Positions 1 through 8,608 are shown, numbered from the stretch's first letter. The stretch: 64,000 nt of DNA from Paludibacteraceae bacterium (GCA_017632345.1 JAGBRL010000069.1:62001-126000); one strand, 5' to 3'. Made by a program: numbers and translations. The notes: generated by a model from the letters alone, not told the origin.

Positions 1-684
1 ATTCTCCGGCACCTTGTCGGCCATTTCCTCCAAAGCCCTGTTAGCCTCAGAGAATCCCATGCCGAGCGAGCTGTAAACACCCACTACAAGTATGGCCATG
101 CACACAAACATAATCACCGCCTGCAGCGCATCTGTGTACATAACACCCTTCATTCCGCCCGCAATCACATAAGACGCCACAACAATTGTGAAGACAAGCA
201 AGGCCAATTCGAAGTCGATGCCCAAGACCTGCTGCATACAAAACACGCCGCCTCTGAGCACTGCTGCCGCATAAAGAGGCATACATATAAATATTATAGC
301 AGCCACAAACACACGTATTTTGCTGGAGCCATAATAAGAGCCCAAGAACTGAGCAAAAGAGGCCGCATGAAGTTTCGCTCCTATACGACGCGTAGGGCGT
401 CCGAACACAATAAAAGCAATCACAACGCCCATGAACATGTTAAGGAACATCAGCCATTGGATTCCCATACCAAAAGCGGCCGCCACACCCCCAAATCCCA
501 CGATAGCAGACGCTGAAATGAACGTCGCTCCATAGGAAAGAGACATAACGATAGGGTTCATATCCCCGCCACCTATCAAAAAATCTTTCGAACTCTTTGT
601 CTTTTTATAACCCAAATACCCCAAAAACGCAATGGCTAAAAAATAAACCATCACAATAAGGTACGTAAAAAAATCATTTTCCAT
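1..684 (-). CDS. Sodium:solute symporter (SSS family), N-terminal 228 residues, cut by window start
   Basis: Inner-membrane Na+-coupled transporter of the SSS family. The visible part starts with MENDFFTYLIVMVYFLAIAF, then carries the family-typical KKTKSSKDFLIGGGDM segment (about residues 28-43), the SYGATFISASAIVGFGGVAA helix (about 49-68) and the AGGMKGVMYTDALQAVIMF helix. About six membrane segments are visible before the edge. It is last in a minus-strand run after paaK, an ACT protein and a 40-residue accessory peptide, so its substrate may be the acid that PaaK activates; this is inference. The C-terminal half lies outside the window. Confidence 0.9.
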   Translation of the reverse strand, partial: MENDFFTYLIVMVYFLAIAFLGYLGYKKTKSSKDFLIGGGDMNPIVMSLSYGATFISASAIVGFGGVAAAFGMGIQWLMFLNMFMGVVIAFIVFGRPTRRIGAKLHAASFAQFLGSYYGSSKIRVFVAAIIFICMPLYAAAVLRGGVFCMQQVLGIDFELALLVFTIVVASYVIAGGMKGVMYTDALQAVIMFVCMAILVVGVYSSLGMGFSEANRALEEMADKVPEN

Positions 685-744
685 CTTAAAAACTTTACTT
701 CACTTAGTTAACTGCAAACATCTCTCAGCTTGCGAAAAGAGCTC

Positions 745-867
745 TTACTCTTCGTCCCTTTTATCCTCTTTATTCCAATATTTTATGCCAAACCACACAG
801 ACCAAGCCACACAAATGAAAGACAAGAGATACACGCCCCAAATCCACGGATCTGAAATACCAAACAT
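745..867 (-). CDS. Symporter small accessory protein (40 aa)
   Basis: A 40-residue ORF starting MFGISDPWIWGVYLLSFICV, one hydrophobic helix (about residues 8-27), then a charged tail KDEE-like (KEDKRDEE). It ends 60 bp before the start of the sodium:solute symporter and begins 12 bp after the ACT gene stop, inside the same operon. Length, the M-G-x-x-x-P-x-I/W-x-x-x-Y-L-L start and position match the small accessory peptides annotated next to SSS symporters in many prokaryotes; I recognise the pattern from family knowledge, not from a search. It probably sits in the inner membrane against the transporter. Confidence 0.75.
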   Translation of the reverse strand: MFGISDPWIWGVYLLSFICVAWSVWFGIKYWNKEDKRDEE

Positions 868-879
868 AAGCCATTATTT

Positions 880-1305
880 TTACAAATTAATCAACTGGCT
901 CTCTATCACAAAATTCAGGCTGTTCTTGCGAATAACATCATAAGCCGCGTCCAGATTGCTTGTGCGCAACACCAGAATAGCCTTTTTGTCTATCGAAAAG
1001 CAATACATATACTCTATACTAATTCCGGCTTTCGTGAAAAGCTCAACAGTTTCCGAAAACTTGCTGATGCAAGAGTCTATTGAAATCGCAATAACCTCAT
1101 TGACATTTGCCGACACGTTATGGCTCTTCAGTATCTGGAAAGCTTTCTGCTGGTCCGTAGTTATAAGCCTCAAAATGCCATAATCCGAAGTGTCCGCCAC
1201 AGTGGCAGCCACCACCCTGATTTTCGCCTCACTAAGGAACGACAAAACCTCGTTCAGTCTTCCAAACTTATTTTCAAGAAATACCGATATCTGATTTATT
1301 GTCAT
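880..1305 (-). CDS. Tandem ACT-domain protein (amino-acid-binding regulator)
   Basis: 141 residues forming two ACT-like beta-alpha-beta-beta-alpha-beta units, roughly 1-70 (MTINQISVFLENKFGRLNEV..) and 71-141 (AISIDSCISKFSETVELF..). The N-terminal x-V-F-L-E-N-x-x-G-R-L pattern with the turn glycine is the usual ACT ligand site. No catalytic domain is fused. It starts 12 bp after the paaK stop codon. ACT proteins are commonly found beside phenylacetate-CoA ligase and indolepyruvate oxidoreductase genes, where they probably sense an aromatic amino acid; here the oxidoreductase is absent from the window. Exact ligand unknown. Confidence 0.85.
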   Translation of the reverse strand: MTINQISVFLENKFGRLNEVLSFLSEAKIRVVAATVADTSDYGILRLITTDQQKAFQILKSHNVSANVNEVIAISIDSCISKFSETVELFTKAGISIEYMYCFSIDKKAILVLRTSNLDAAYDVIRKNSLNFVIESQLINL

Positions 1306-1317
1306 AATTTTTCTCTT

Positions 1318-2619
1318 TTAATGGTTTTTTCTCAAATCCTTCACACGCACCGCCTTGCCTTCACTCTGCGGAAGCGTTCCGTTTTCCACCAATTTAACTC
1401 GCGGAGTGAGCAATATCTCGTCCTTCAGCTGACGAGTAATCTCTTTCGTAAGAGCCTGCAGCTTAGGGAAATCATCAATTCTGACTTCGCCCAGTTCAAC
1501 CTCCACCATCATCTCGTCATTATTTCCGACAGTCTCTATTGTTATCAGATAATTCATCCCCAACTCCTTGAAGCCCATCAGAATCTTTTCTATCTGAACA
1601 GGGAAAATATTAACACCCTTCACGATCATCATATCGTCGCTTCGGCCTTGGAAACGCGAGATTCTTCTATGAGTACGTCCGCATGGACACTCACCCGGCA
1701 AAAATCTGGTCAAGTCTCTCGTCCTATATCTGAACAAAGGCATCGCCTCACGGTTTATCGTAGTCAGCACAAGTTCGCCGACCTCGCCTTCCGCAACCGG
1801 CTCCAATGTCTCTGGGTCAAGAATTTCCGCAATCACATAGTCTTCCCAAATATGCAAACCGTTCTGTTCCTTACATTCAAACGCAACGCCCGGCCCGTTC
1901 ATTTCCGACATGCCAAAACAATTGTACGCCTTCACGCCAAGCAACTGCTCTATACGTTTGCGCTGCTCTTCAGAATGCGGCTCTGCACCAATGCAAAGCG
2001 TAGTAAGCTTAGTGTCCTTCTTTGGGTCAATACCCATTTCGAAGAAGACTTCCGCCAGACGAGTTGCATAACTCGGTATTGCATGAAGCACTGTCGTGCC
2101 GAAATCCATGATAAACTTAACCTGACGTTTGCTATTTCCTGCCGCCGCCGGAATAGTCATAGCACCAAGACGCTCCGCGCCGTACTGAAAGCCCAGACCT
2201 CCGGTAAACATACCGTAGCCCGACGTGTTTTGAAACACATCCGTGTCTCTCAGCCCTACCATATACATGCAGCGTGCCACCTGATTTGCCCACTGATTCA
2301 GGTCTTCCTGAGTATGAACAATCACCGTCGGATTTCCAGTAGTACCGCTCGACGAGTGAAGCCTTACGATTTTCTCCTTAGGTACAGATGCCAGCCCGAA
2401 CGGGTAGTTGTTACGCAAATCCTCCTTTGTAGTAAACGGGAAACGCTTCAAGTCGTCAAGAGACTTGATGCTTTCGGGCGTGATGCCCTTCTCTTTAAAT
2501 ATCTTTCCGTAGAACGGCGAATTCATCGCAATCTCCACGGTCTTCCTTAGGCGTTCAACCTGCAACTTCTCCAAGTCCGAACGCTTCATCGTTTCAATCT
2601 CTTCCTGCCAATATTCCAT
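1318..2619 (-). CDS. paaK: Phenylacetate--CoA ligase
   Basis: 433-residue adenylate-forming enzyme that activates phenylacetate (or a related aryl acetate) to its CoA thioester with ATP. The phosphate-binding loop HSSSGTTGNPTVIVHT lies near residue 88, the acyl-adenylate motif YNCFGMSEMNGPG near 233, and the C-terminal YRTRDLTRFLPGECPCGRTH hinge region near 300. Length is normal for PaaK. First gene of the operon paaK-ACT-small peptide-symporter, with a good promoter 105-137 bp upstream. In gut Bacteroidales such ligases run either way on arylacetates from aromatic amino acid fermentation; direction here cannot be told from sequence. Confidence 0.93.
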   Translation of the reverse strand: MEYWQEEIETMKRSDLEKLQVERLRKTVEIAMNSPFYGKIFKEKGITPESIKSLDDLKRFPFTTKEDLRNNYPFGLASVPKEKIVRLHSSSGTTGNPTVIVHTQEDLNQWANQVARCMYMVGLRDTDVFQNTSGYGMFTGGLGFQYGAERLGAMTIPAAAGNSKRQVKFIMDFGTTVLHAIPSYATRLAEVFFEMGIDPKKDTKLTTLCIGAEPHSEEQRKRIEQLLGVKAYNCFGMSEMNGPGVAFECKEQNGLHIWEDYVIAEILDPETLEPVAEGEVGELVLTTINREAMPLFRYRTRDLTRFLPGECPCGRTHRRISRFQGRSDDMMIVKGVNIFPVQIEKILMGFKELGMNYLITIETVGNNDEMMVEVELGEVRIDDFPKLQALTKEITRQLKDEILLTPRVKLVENGTLPQSEGKAVRVKDLRKNH

Positions 2620-2724
2620 TTTATAATGAACTTTCTTTCACCTTATTCATGGTGAACATTTTTACTATTTCCTAATTTATGAAAGACAGAGAACCGAGTC
2701 CCGGCAAATCTGGCTAACAAGCCA

Positions 2725-2756
2725 CAAATTTACACAATGTCAATGTCTTTAACAAA
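2725..2756 (-). promoter_or_regulatory. Promoter of the paaK operon
   Basis: On the minus strand TTTG (2756-2753) is followed after exactly 20 nt by TAAATTTG (2732-2725), a full match to the Bacteroidota -33/-7 consensus (TTTG, N19-21, TAnnTTTG). Expected transcription start near 2718, about 100 nt before the paaK ATG. Confidence 0.7.
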
Positions 2757-2910
2757 AAAAGTGATTAAAAATCAAAGTTTAAAATATCCCGTCCTCAACA
2801 AGTCAAACAAAACCACTGCGCATTTCCGCAAAAAAACGGACTTGTATGCGCAAAACCATAAAAATAACATTCTCCGTTCCGTTTCCCTTTTATAGATTCT
2901 TTTTTTTTCA

Positions 2911-2918
2911 TACTTTTG
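2911..2918 (+). promoter_or_regulatory. -7 element of the trpS promoter
   Basis: TACTTTTG matches TAnnTTTG, 53 bp upstream of the trpS ATG. No TTG/TTTG is found 19-21 bp upstream; that stretch is a pyrimidine run. Confidence 0.45.
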
Positions 2919-2970
2919 CAAAACGGGTCGGAATGGCTCTTTTTTTAATATAAATTTGACTCATTTTTTT

Positions 2971-3960
2971 ATGAAAACAATAGTAAGTGGAATACGTTCG
3001 ACGGGCAATTTGCATCTTGGCAACTATTACGGTGCGTTGAGAAATTTTATAAAAATGCAGCACGAAAACCGCTGCTTCTTCTTCATAGCCGACTATCATT
3101 CGCTAACGACGCACCCAAACCCGAACGACTTGTATCCGAACGTGAAGAGTGTGCTGACTGATTATCTTGCAGCCGGACTTGACCCCGAAGCTGCAACTAT
3201 ATACATCCAGAGCGACGTGCCAGAGGTTACAGAACTTTACCTTATGCTGAACATGCACGTGTACCTGGGCGAGCTTGCCAAAACTTCTTCTTTCAAGGAG
3301 AAGGCACGTAAACAGCCTGAAAACGTGAACGCAGGATTGCTGACGTACCCAACTCTGATGGCTGCCGACATCCTGCTGCACAACGCAGACGAAGTGCCAG
3401 TGGGCAAAGACCAGGAACAGCACTTGGAGATGACTAGGCGTTTTGCCAGACGCTTCAACAATTTCTACGGCACTGAGTATTTCAAAGAGCCTGCGGCTTA
3501 TTCTGGCGGTGGCGAACTGGTTAAGATTCCGGGACTTGACGGAAGCGGCAAGATGGGCAAGTCTGAGGGCAACTGCATATACCTCTGCGACGACGAAAAG
3601 ACTATTCAGAAAAAAGTCATGAAGGCTCTGACCGACCAAGGTCCAACCGAGATGAACTCTCCAAAGCCTGATTACATCGAAAATCTTTTCACTATCATGA
3701 AAATTGTCTCTTCGCCAGACACGGTTGAGTATTTCGACGAAAAATGGAACAAGTGCGAAATCAGATACGGAGACATGAAGAAGCAGCTTGCAGCTGACAT
3801 CATAGCGGCGACTGCTCCTATACGCGAAAGGATTCTGGAGATAAACGCAAACCCTGACATCCTTCACAGAGCAATATCCTTAGGAAGGGACAAAGCTCGC
3901 GAGTCTGCTCAGAAAACGATAAAAGAGGTTCGTGAAATCATGGGCTTCAGAAGATTCTAA
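2971..3960 (+). CDS. trpS: Tryptophanyl-tRNA synthetase
   Basis: Class I aminoacyl-tRNA synthetase charging tRNA-Trp. The HIGH-type signature is TGNLHLGNYYGAL near residue 10 and the KMSKS-type loop is GKMGKSEGN at about 193-201. The 329-residue length is typical of bacterial TrpS. I start at the ATG at 2971 (MKTIVSGIRSTG..), because the longer frame would need a TTG codon 15 bp earlier and family members begin close to the (V/I)SGIRPTG block. A hairpin terminator follows 21 bp after the stop. Confidence 0.96.
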   Translation: MKTIVSGIRSTGNLHLGNYYGALRNFIKMQHENRCFFFIADYHSLTTHPNPNDLYPNVKSVLTDYLAAGLDPEAATIYIQSDVPEVTELYLMLNMHVYLGELAKTSSFKEKARKQPENVNAGLLTYPTLMAADILLHNADEVPVGKDQEQHLEMTRRFARRFNNFYGTEYFKEPAAYSGGGELVKIPGLDGSGKMGKSEGNCIYLCDDEKTIQKKVMKALTDQGPTEMNSPKPDYIENLFTIMKIVSSPDTVEYFDEKWNKCEIRYGDMKKQLAADIIAATAPIRERILEINANPDILHRAISLGRDKARESAQKTIKEVREIMGFRRF

Positions 3961-3981
3961 CTTTTCAGTCTAACAATACAG

Positions 3982-4010
3982 GAGGTTGTTTTTTCAAGCA
4001 ACCTCTTTTT
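3982..4010 (+). terminator. Intrinsic terminator of trpS
   Basis: Stem GAGGTTG (3982-3988) / CAACCTC (3999-4005) followed by TTTTT. Confidence 0.75.
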
Positions 4011-4021
4011 CTTCATAAGCC

Positions 4022-4963
4022 ATGCACATAGACATTTTTTTAGACAATCCTATCGTAAGGGAGTACAAAACGCATCTTTCTTTGGAACGTGGTTTATCTG
4101 CCAATACACGCGACGCATATCTCGAAGACCTTTCTAAACTTTTGTCGTTCCTTAAAGAGGCTGGCATCAATTGCGAAGACGCCACTCAAGAACATCTTAA
4201 CGACTTCCTGATTGAACTTGGAGAAATGACAGACAAGCATGGAAAAAAACTGACTGCAAGAAGCCGAGCCAGAATAATCTCCGGCATAAAGTCTTTTTAC
4301 GGATTTCTCTACATGACAGACGTGATAAAAGAGAATCCCACTTCCCTTATCGGTGTGCCTAAATTCTTGCAAAAACTGCCCGATGTGCTCTCAGTTGAAG
4401 ATATAGACAAACTGGTAAACACGATAGACCTGAGTCATCCTCAAGGACACCGGAACAAAGCCATAATAGAGGTGCTGTACAGTTGCGGACTGCGAGTTTC
4501 TGAACTTGTAAATCTGCAGATTTCAAATATTTTTTTTAACGAAGAGTACATATCCGTATTCGGGAAAGGCAAGAAACAAAGGCTTGTGCCAATTTCGCAA
4601 AACGCCATAAAGCACATAAGGCTGTGGATGGAAGACCGAAACCTGCTGTCCATAAAAAAAGGAAACGAAGACTACCTATTCCTGAACCGCCGCGGAGCAA
4701 AACTGAGCCGCGTTATGGTATTCACAATGATTAAGCAGTATGCGGAACAGGCCGGACTGAACACAGAAAAAATCAGTCCGCACACATTCCGCCATTCATT
4801 CGCCACGCACCTGCTGGAAGGCGGAGCCAATCTCAGAGCCATACAAGAGATGTTGGGACACGAGTCCATCACCACTACAGAGATATACACACATACAGAT
4901 ATGAGCCGTCTGCGCAGCGAAATACAACAGTTTCACCCGCGCAACAGAAAGAGGCGGGACTGA
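4022..4963 (+). CDS. xerD: Tyrosine recombinase XerD
   Basis: 313-residue site-specific recombinase of the Xer type, which resolves chromosome dimers at dif. A SAM-like N-terminal DNA-binding domain (about 1-95) precedes the catalytic domain. The catalytic set is visible: Arg158 in CGLRVSEL, Lys in GKGKKQRLVPI, His254 and Arg257 in HTFRHSFATHLLEGG, His280 in LGHESI and Tyr289 in TTEIYTHTD. Length and the single-copy housekeeping context (between trpS and an outer membrane protein) favour XerD over an integrase of a mobile element; no att sites are seen nearby. XerC versus XerD naming rests on general resemblance. Confidence 0.9.
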   Translation: MHIDIFLDNPIVREYKTHLSLERGLSANTRDAYLEDLSKLLSFLKEAGINCEDATQEHLNDFLIELGEMTDKHGKKLTARSRARIISGIKSFYGFLYMTDVIKENPTSLIGVPKFLQKLPDVLSVEDIDKLVNTIDLSHPQGHRNKAIIEVLYSCGLRVSELVNLQISNIFFNEEYISVFGKGKKQRLVPISQNAIKHIRLWMEDRNLLSIKKGNEDYLFLNRRGAKLSRVMVFTMIKQYAEQAGLNTEKISPHTFRHSFATHLLEGGANLRAIQEMLGHESITTTEIYTHTDMSRLRSEIQQFHPRNRKRRD

Positions 4964-4993
4964 AACAAGAAAGGCGAGCCGCCAAGCCCGCCT
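4952..4993. terminator. Weak bidirectional hairpin between convergent xerD and outer membrane protein gene
   Basis: AGGCGGG (4952-4958, overlapping the last xerD codons) can pair with CCCGCCT (4987-4993); a competing shorter stem AGGCG (4972-4976)/CGCCT uses the same right arm. No strong T run. Confidence 0.4.
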
Positions 4994-5020
4994 ATTCCCC
5001 TATAATCAATACCCAAATAA

Positions 5021-6343
5021 TCAGAATCTCCAGCCAAATGTAAATGTTATGTTGTTGTTATGGCCTGTAACTTCAGACGGAGACAACGGAATGTTGTATA
5101 TTGGCATTTTGTCTTCATCCAATTCCCAATAAGAAACTCCGTAATAATGTTCCTTCTTTATTTTGTGCACATAAGCCAAGTCACAATAGAACACTCTTCC
5201 TTTATAACCAGCACCGACTGTAATGTAGTTAGTCTGTTTTGGCAATGCTATCGAGTGAGGAATCTCCTTCAGTTCAACATCACCCTCGCTCAAATCCCTG
5301 ATTGGCTCAGTTACGTGGGCAAAACCAGCCCTCACCGCAACATTTTTCGCAACCATAACTTCAGCACCTACCTTGATAGTATGAGAAGCCTCCATTTCGT
5401 CATCAAACACTCTGTCATAATCACGAAAAGCACCAGCACCAACGTAGCGTCCGTCAACCTTCATCGCTTTGTAATCCTGATAATTATATTCAATACCCAA
5501 CAAAGCGTGCTTGCCAATAACAAAACCCAAGCTACCCTGCAACTTCAGCGGAGTCTGAAAGTCGTAACCTCTTTCATAAGAATCCCAATATTCATCTCCG
5601 ATAACATCTGCAGACTGAATAACATCCTGATACTCCTTCACACCATTATAATAAGTCGGAGTATGGAACGCCAAGCCCACACGCATGAAGTCAGTCGCAC
5701 GAACTATAGCGCCGATTTTGAAGTTCCAGCCGGTTCCGGACACATCAAGTCTGTCGTCAAGATAATGTCCATTTTCCTTAGCCTCCTCATAAAGAGTGGT
5801 GCCTTCATAATCAAGACTTGCCACACCAAAGCCCAGACCCAGATAGAGGCGGTTGCTGATGTTCAAGCCGTAAGAGAAGTTCCACTCCCCTATGCCGCCA
5901 TCCTCTTTATAAGTAGTGTAATCATACGGTTCTCCTTCAACATAAACATCCTCGTTAGTCGTTCTGCTGAAATTTCTCAAACGGTCATAACCTATCCCTA
6001 ACGAAGACGTTATGTAACCGGACTTATTTCCCCTTTTACCGAAATTCAGCACAACACCGAAATTATTCACATTAATTCCAAGGCTGTTATCATTGTCAAG
6101 ATACAAATTCGGAGTGAAATTCAGGTCGCAGCTACGATAAACGCCCAGTCCCGCCGGATTGTCGCGAAGCGTGCTTGCGTCTCCTCCAAACGCCCCCATG
6201 GCACCTGCCATAGCCGAATAACGGGCCGTTCCCAAAGCCAAATCATTATGGCTAAAATTTAGCACATCGTATGCGCTTTGTGCAGATGCCGCTGACACGC
6301 CAGCAGCCAAAAGCCCGCACACTAAAAAACTTTTTATTTTCAT
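5021..6343 (-). CDS. FadL/OMPP1-type outer membrane protein
   Basis: 440 residues with a signal peptide (MKIKSFLVCGLLAAGVSAASAQ) and a beta-barrel-like remainder ending in aromatic FTFGWRF, the usual C-terminal barrel signature. The N-terminal block ARYSAMAGAMGAFGGDASTLRDNPAGLG is typical of the FadL/TodX/OMPP1 family, which moves hydrophobic compounds across the outer membrane. Start chosen at 6343 because it begins the signal peptide; the open frame extends 15 codons further upstream without support. Substrate unknown. It lies 80 bp downstream of the Ser/Arg-rich gene, separated from it by a hairpin terminator. Confidence 0.88.
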   Translation of the reverse strand: MKIKSFLVCGLLAAGVSAASAQSAYDVLNFSHNDLALGTARYSAMAGAMGAFGGDASTLRDNPAGLGVYRSCDLNFTPNLYLDNDNSLGINVNNFGVVLNFGKRGNKSGYITSSLGIGYDRLRNFSRTTNEDVYVEGEPYDYTTYKEDGGIGEWNFSYGLNISNRLYLGLGFGVASLDYEGTTLYEEAKENGHYLDDRLDVSGTGWNFKIGAIVRATDFMRVGLAFHTPTYYNGVKEYQDVIQSADVIGDEYWDSYERGYDFQTPLKLQGSLGFVIGKHALLGIEYNYQDYKAMKVDGRYVGAGAFRDYDRVFDDEMEASHTIKVGAEVMVAKNVAVRAGFAHVTEPIRDLSEGDVELKEIPHSIALPKQTNYITVGAGYKGRVFYCDLAYVHKIKKEHYYGVSYWELDEDKMPIYNIPLSPSEVTGHNNNITFTFGWRF

Positions 6344-6376
6344 ATTTCTTGCTTTTTCTATATTAACAAAAGAAGA

Positions 6377-6413
6377 AGGTCTGAACAACCGTTACCGGAC
6401 AAAGTCCAGACCT
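6377..6413 (-). terminator. Intrinsic terminator of the Ser/Arg-rich protein gene
   Basis: Minus-strand stem AGGTCTG (6413-6407) / CAGACCT (6383-6377), then TCTTCTTTTG. Sits just inside the 80-bp gap to the downstream outer membrane protein gene. Confidence 0.6.
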
Positions 6414-6423
6414 CTTTTGAAAT

Positions 6424-7509
6424 TTATCTACCTCTTGACGAGCGTCCTGAACTGCTTCTGCTGCTGCCAGATCCAGATGACATTCCGGAACTTCTCGAAC
6501 TTGAACGAGAAGATGTTCCTACTGACGAGCCGCTTGAGCGTGATGAACTGCCCGAAGAACTCCTTAATGAAGAACCGCTCGAACGAGAACTGCGTGTAGA
6601 AGAACTGTTTACAGAACCTGAACTACTGCTACTTGAACGCGACGAACGCACACTCTGACCTTCAGAACGGCTACGCGTAGTGCGTGAGCTGCGTACAGAA
6701 GAGTTATTTGTAGAACGAGTTCCTGACGAACTGCGCAATGTGCCATTGCTCCTTGCTCCAGAACGAACTGTAGAGCTGTTTCTTGAAGATGAGCGAACTG
6801 CAGAACTTCTTACAGTTGAAGACGAACGTTTTCCGTTAGTCACTACAGCCCTGCCGCCAGAAGCCCTCGAAACGGAACGTCGAGCCGGATTATGCACCGT
6901 TGTATGATAGTACGGACGGTAGCTAGGTCTGTAATGAGGATAATAATGCCCATGATGATGGTGATGATGGTGCCAACCTCCACAATAATATGGACGATTC
7001 CAATATCCATAACCATAATACGGACGATACCAAGGATCATAAACCCATGGGTCGTATCCCCATGAATACCATGAGCTATGCCAGCCTAAACCCCAATAAT
7101 AAGAAGTGCGGTAATACGGGTAAGGGTTTGAATACACATAAATGTTTGTTGTGCCAGAGGCAGCTCCCTCGTCCATATACTCTTCGCTGTTCCCATCATA
7201 GATGTTAATGTCGGCATCATGATATTTGTTCAGACGCTTAGAATATTCGTAATCACTCTCATCCATGGCTATCAGAGCCTCTTCTTCAGCAAGATAGTCG
7301 GCCTCTTCAGCTTCCGCCGCCCTTGCAGCAGCCTCTTCAGCAGCCTTTTTCTCACGCAAAGCTTTTCTCTTAGCCTTCTGTTCCTCTTCCTTCTTATACT
7401 CCTCTTCAGCATCTGATGTAGAGAAATATATATCGTCTATCTGGGCAAACGACACCGACGGAATGAGCAACATCGAAATTAACAGTCCAAATAATACTTT
7501 AGTTTTCAT
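6424..7509 (-). CDS. Secreted low-complexity protein: charged coil, aromatic/His block, Ser/Arg tail
   Basis: 361 residues; no family recognised with confidence. A signal peptide (MKTKVLFGLLISMLLIPSVSFAQ) is followed by a highly charged Ala/Glu/Lys segment (about 32-75, likely helical), an aromatic Tyr/Trp/Gly/Pro block (about 120-180) holding a run of seven His (HHHHHHH), and a C-terminal half of about 150 residues made almost only of Ser, Arg, Gly and Thr (RSSS, SSRSSGSS patterns). The tail is strongly basic. Architecture resembles Bacteroidota periplasmic or surface proteins of unknown role; binding of metal by the His run or of polyanions by the tail is inference. The gene is monocistronic by its terminator. 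Confidence 0.8.
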   Translation of the reverse strand: MKTKVLFGLLISMLLIPSVSFAQIDDIYFSTSDAEEEYKKEEEQKAKRKALREKKAAEEAAARAAEAEEADYLAEEEALIAMDESDYEYSKRLNKYHDADINIYDGNSEEYMDEGAASGTTNIYVYSNPYPYYRTSYYWGLGWHSSWYSWGYDPWVYDPWYRPYYGYGYWNRPYYCGGWHHHHHHHGHYYPHYRPSYRPYYHTTVHNPARRSVSRASGGRAVVTNGKRSSSTVRSSAVRSSSRNSSTVRSGARSNGTLRSSSGTRSTNNSSVRSSRTTRSRSEGQSVRSSRSSSSSSGSVNSSSTRSSRSSGSSLRSSSGSSSRSSGSSVGTSSRSSSRSSGMSSGSGSSRSSSGRSSRGR

Positions 7510-7664
7510 TTTCTTGTCCTCCTAATTTTTTGTTTCTATTAAACATAAAACAAAATCTGTGCCAAAACTCTTTTTCAGAAAAAACTTTTTTTATAAAAAC
7601 ACGCTCTTTAGGGCGACCAAGCCATTTTTTCTGTTTTTTTATTACAGATTCCTTTTATATTGAC

Positions 7665-7672
7665 TACATTTG
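7665..7672 (+). promoter_or_regulatory. -7 element of the prmA promoter
   Basis: TACATTTG, an exact TAnnTTTG match, 85 bp upstream of the prmA ATG. The -33 region is only T-rich. Confidence 0.5.
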
Positions 7673-7756
7673 CAAAGCACAAAGATATAAATTTCATGTT
7701 ATTTATCTCTTTGACATCGAAAAAAATATTTAGTTTAATATCTATAATGTAAAAAA

Positions 7757-8599
7757 ATGGATTACATAGAGATTAATTTCATTTACGACAAGGTTAAGTT
7801 CGAATTTGTAGGCGACCTTCTTCCCGCTTATCTGGGGGAAATAGGCTACGAAAGTTTCATCGAGTCAGAAAATGGCATGACTGCGTTCGTCCAGAGCCAA
7901 GTGTTTGACAAAGATACCTTGGACTCAACACTTGCATCTTTTGAATTTTGCAAAGACATAACCTATACGGAGAATTTCGTCAAAGGCAAAAATTGGAACG
8001 AGGAGTGGGAAAAGAATTTTTTCCAGCCAATAATAATAGGAGACGACTGCGTGATACACAGTTCTTTCCACAAAAATATTCCAAACGCGAAATACGACAT
8101 TCTGATAGACCCTAAAATGTCTTTCGGAACAGGTCATCACGAAACCACATCGCTGATGATTGGCGAGATTCTAAAATCCGACCTTTCAGGCAAATCTTTG
8201 CTCGACATGGGTTGCGGAACCGCGGTCTTGGCCATTCTTGCAGCTAAGAGAGGAGCTTCGCCAATAGTTGCGATTGACATTGACGAGTGGGCTTTTGAAA
8301 ACGCAAAAGAGAACATTTCGTTAAACAATGAGCCTCAGATAGACGTGAAACTAGGAGGGGCTGAACAGCTCGGTTCTCAAAAATTTGACGTGATTCTTGC
8401 CAACATAAACAGAAACATACTACTGCAGGACATGCAAAAATACTCATCTTGTCTTGAAGAAGGCGGACTTTTGTTCATGAGCGGCTTTTACGCAGAAGAC
8501 ATGGCCATTATAGAAGAAGAAGCAAAAAAGCATGGGCTTCAGTTCATTTCACATTCAGAGAAAAACAGATGGGTAGCCGTTAAATACGAAAAAAAATAA
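7757..8599 (+). CDS. prmA: Ribosomal protein L11 methyltransferase
   Basis: 280-residue SAM-dependent methyltransferase that trimethylates ribosomal protein L11. Visible motifs: the family-specific DPKMSFGTGHHETTSLM block near residue 115, SAM-binding motif I LLDMGCGTAVLAILAAKRGA near 148, acidic loop AIDIDEWAFENAKEN near 172, and motif IV VILANINRNILL near 212. Length matches Bacteroidota PrmA. Monocistronic, with its own promoter element and a strong hairpin right after the stop. Confidence 0.95.
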   Translation: MDYIEINFIYDKVKFEFVGDLLPAYLGEIGYESFIESENGMTAFVQSQVFDKDTLDSTLASFEFCKDITYTENFVKGKNWNEEWEKNFFQPIIIGDDCVIHSSFHKNIPNAKYDILIDPKMSFGTGHHETTSLMIGEILKSDLSGKSLLDMGCGTAVLAILAAKRGASPIVAIDIDEWAFENAKENISLNNEPQIDVKLGGAEQLGSQKFDVILANINRNILLQDMQKYSSCLEEGGLLFMSGFYAEDMAIIEEEAKKHGLQFISHSEKNRWVAVKYEKK

Positions 8600-8608
8600 G
8601 AGCAAAAA

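Larger units (their letters stand above)
2620..2970. other. Divergent intergenic region, paaK / trpS
   Basis: 351 bp, AT-rich, with no supported ORF. It holds the paaK promoter (minus strand, 2725-2756) and a trpS -7 element (plus strand, 2911-2918). I see no riboswitch or tRNA-like leader for trpS. Confidence 0.7.

Noticed and set aside
1120..2550. 476-codon plus-strand frame opposite paaK
   Set aside because: It is the antisense shadow of paaK, composed of Arg/His/Ser/Leu-rich sequence with no family features.
4022..4963. Tyrosine recombinase as the integrase of a mobile element
   Set aside because: Length, motifs and housekeeping neighbours fit XerD; no att repeats, excisionase or cargo genes are nearby.
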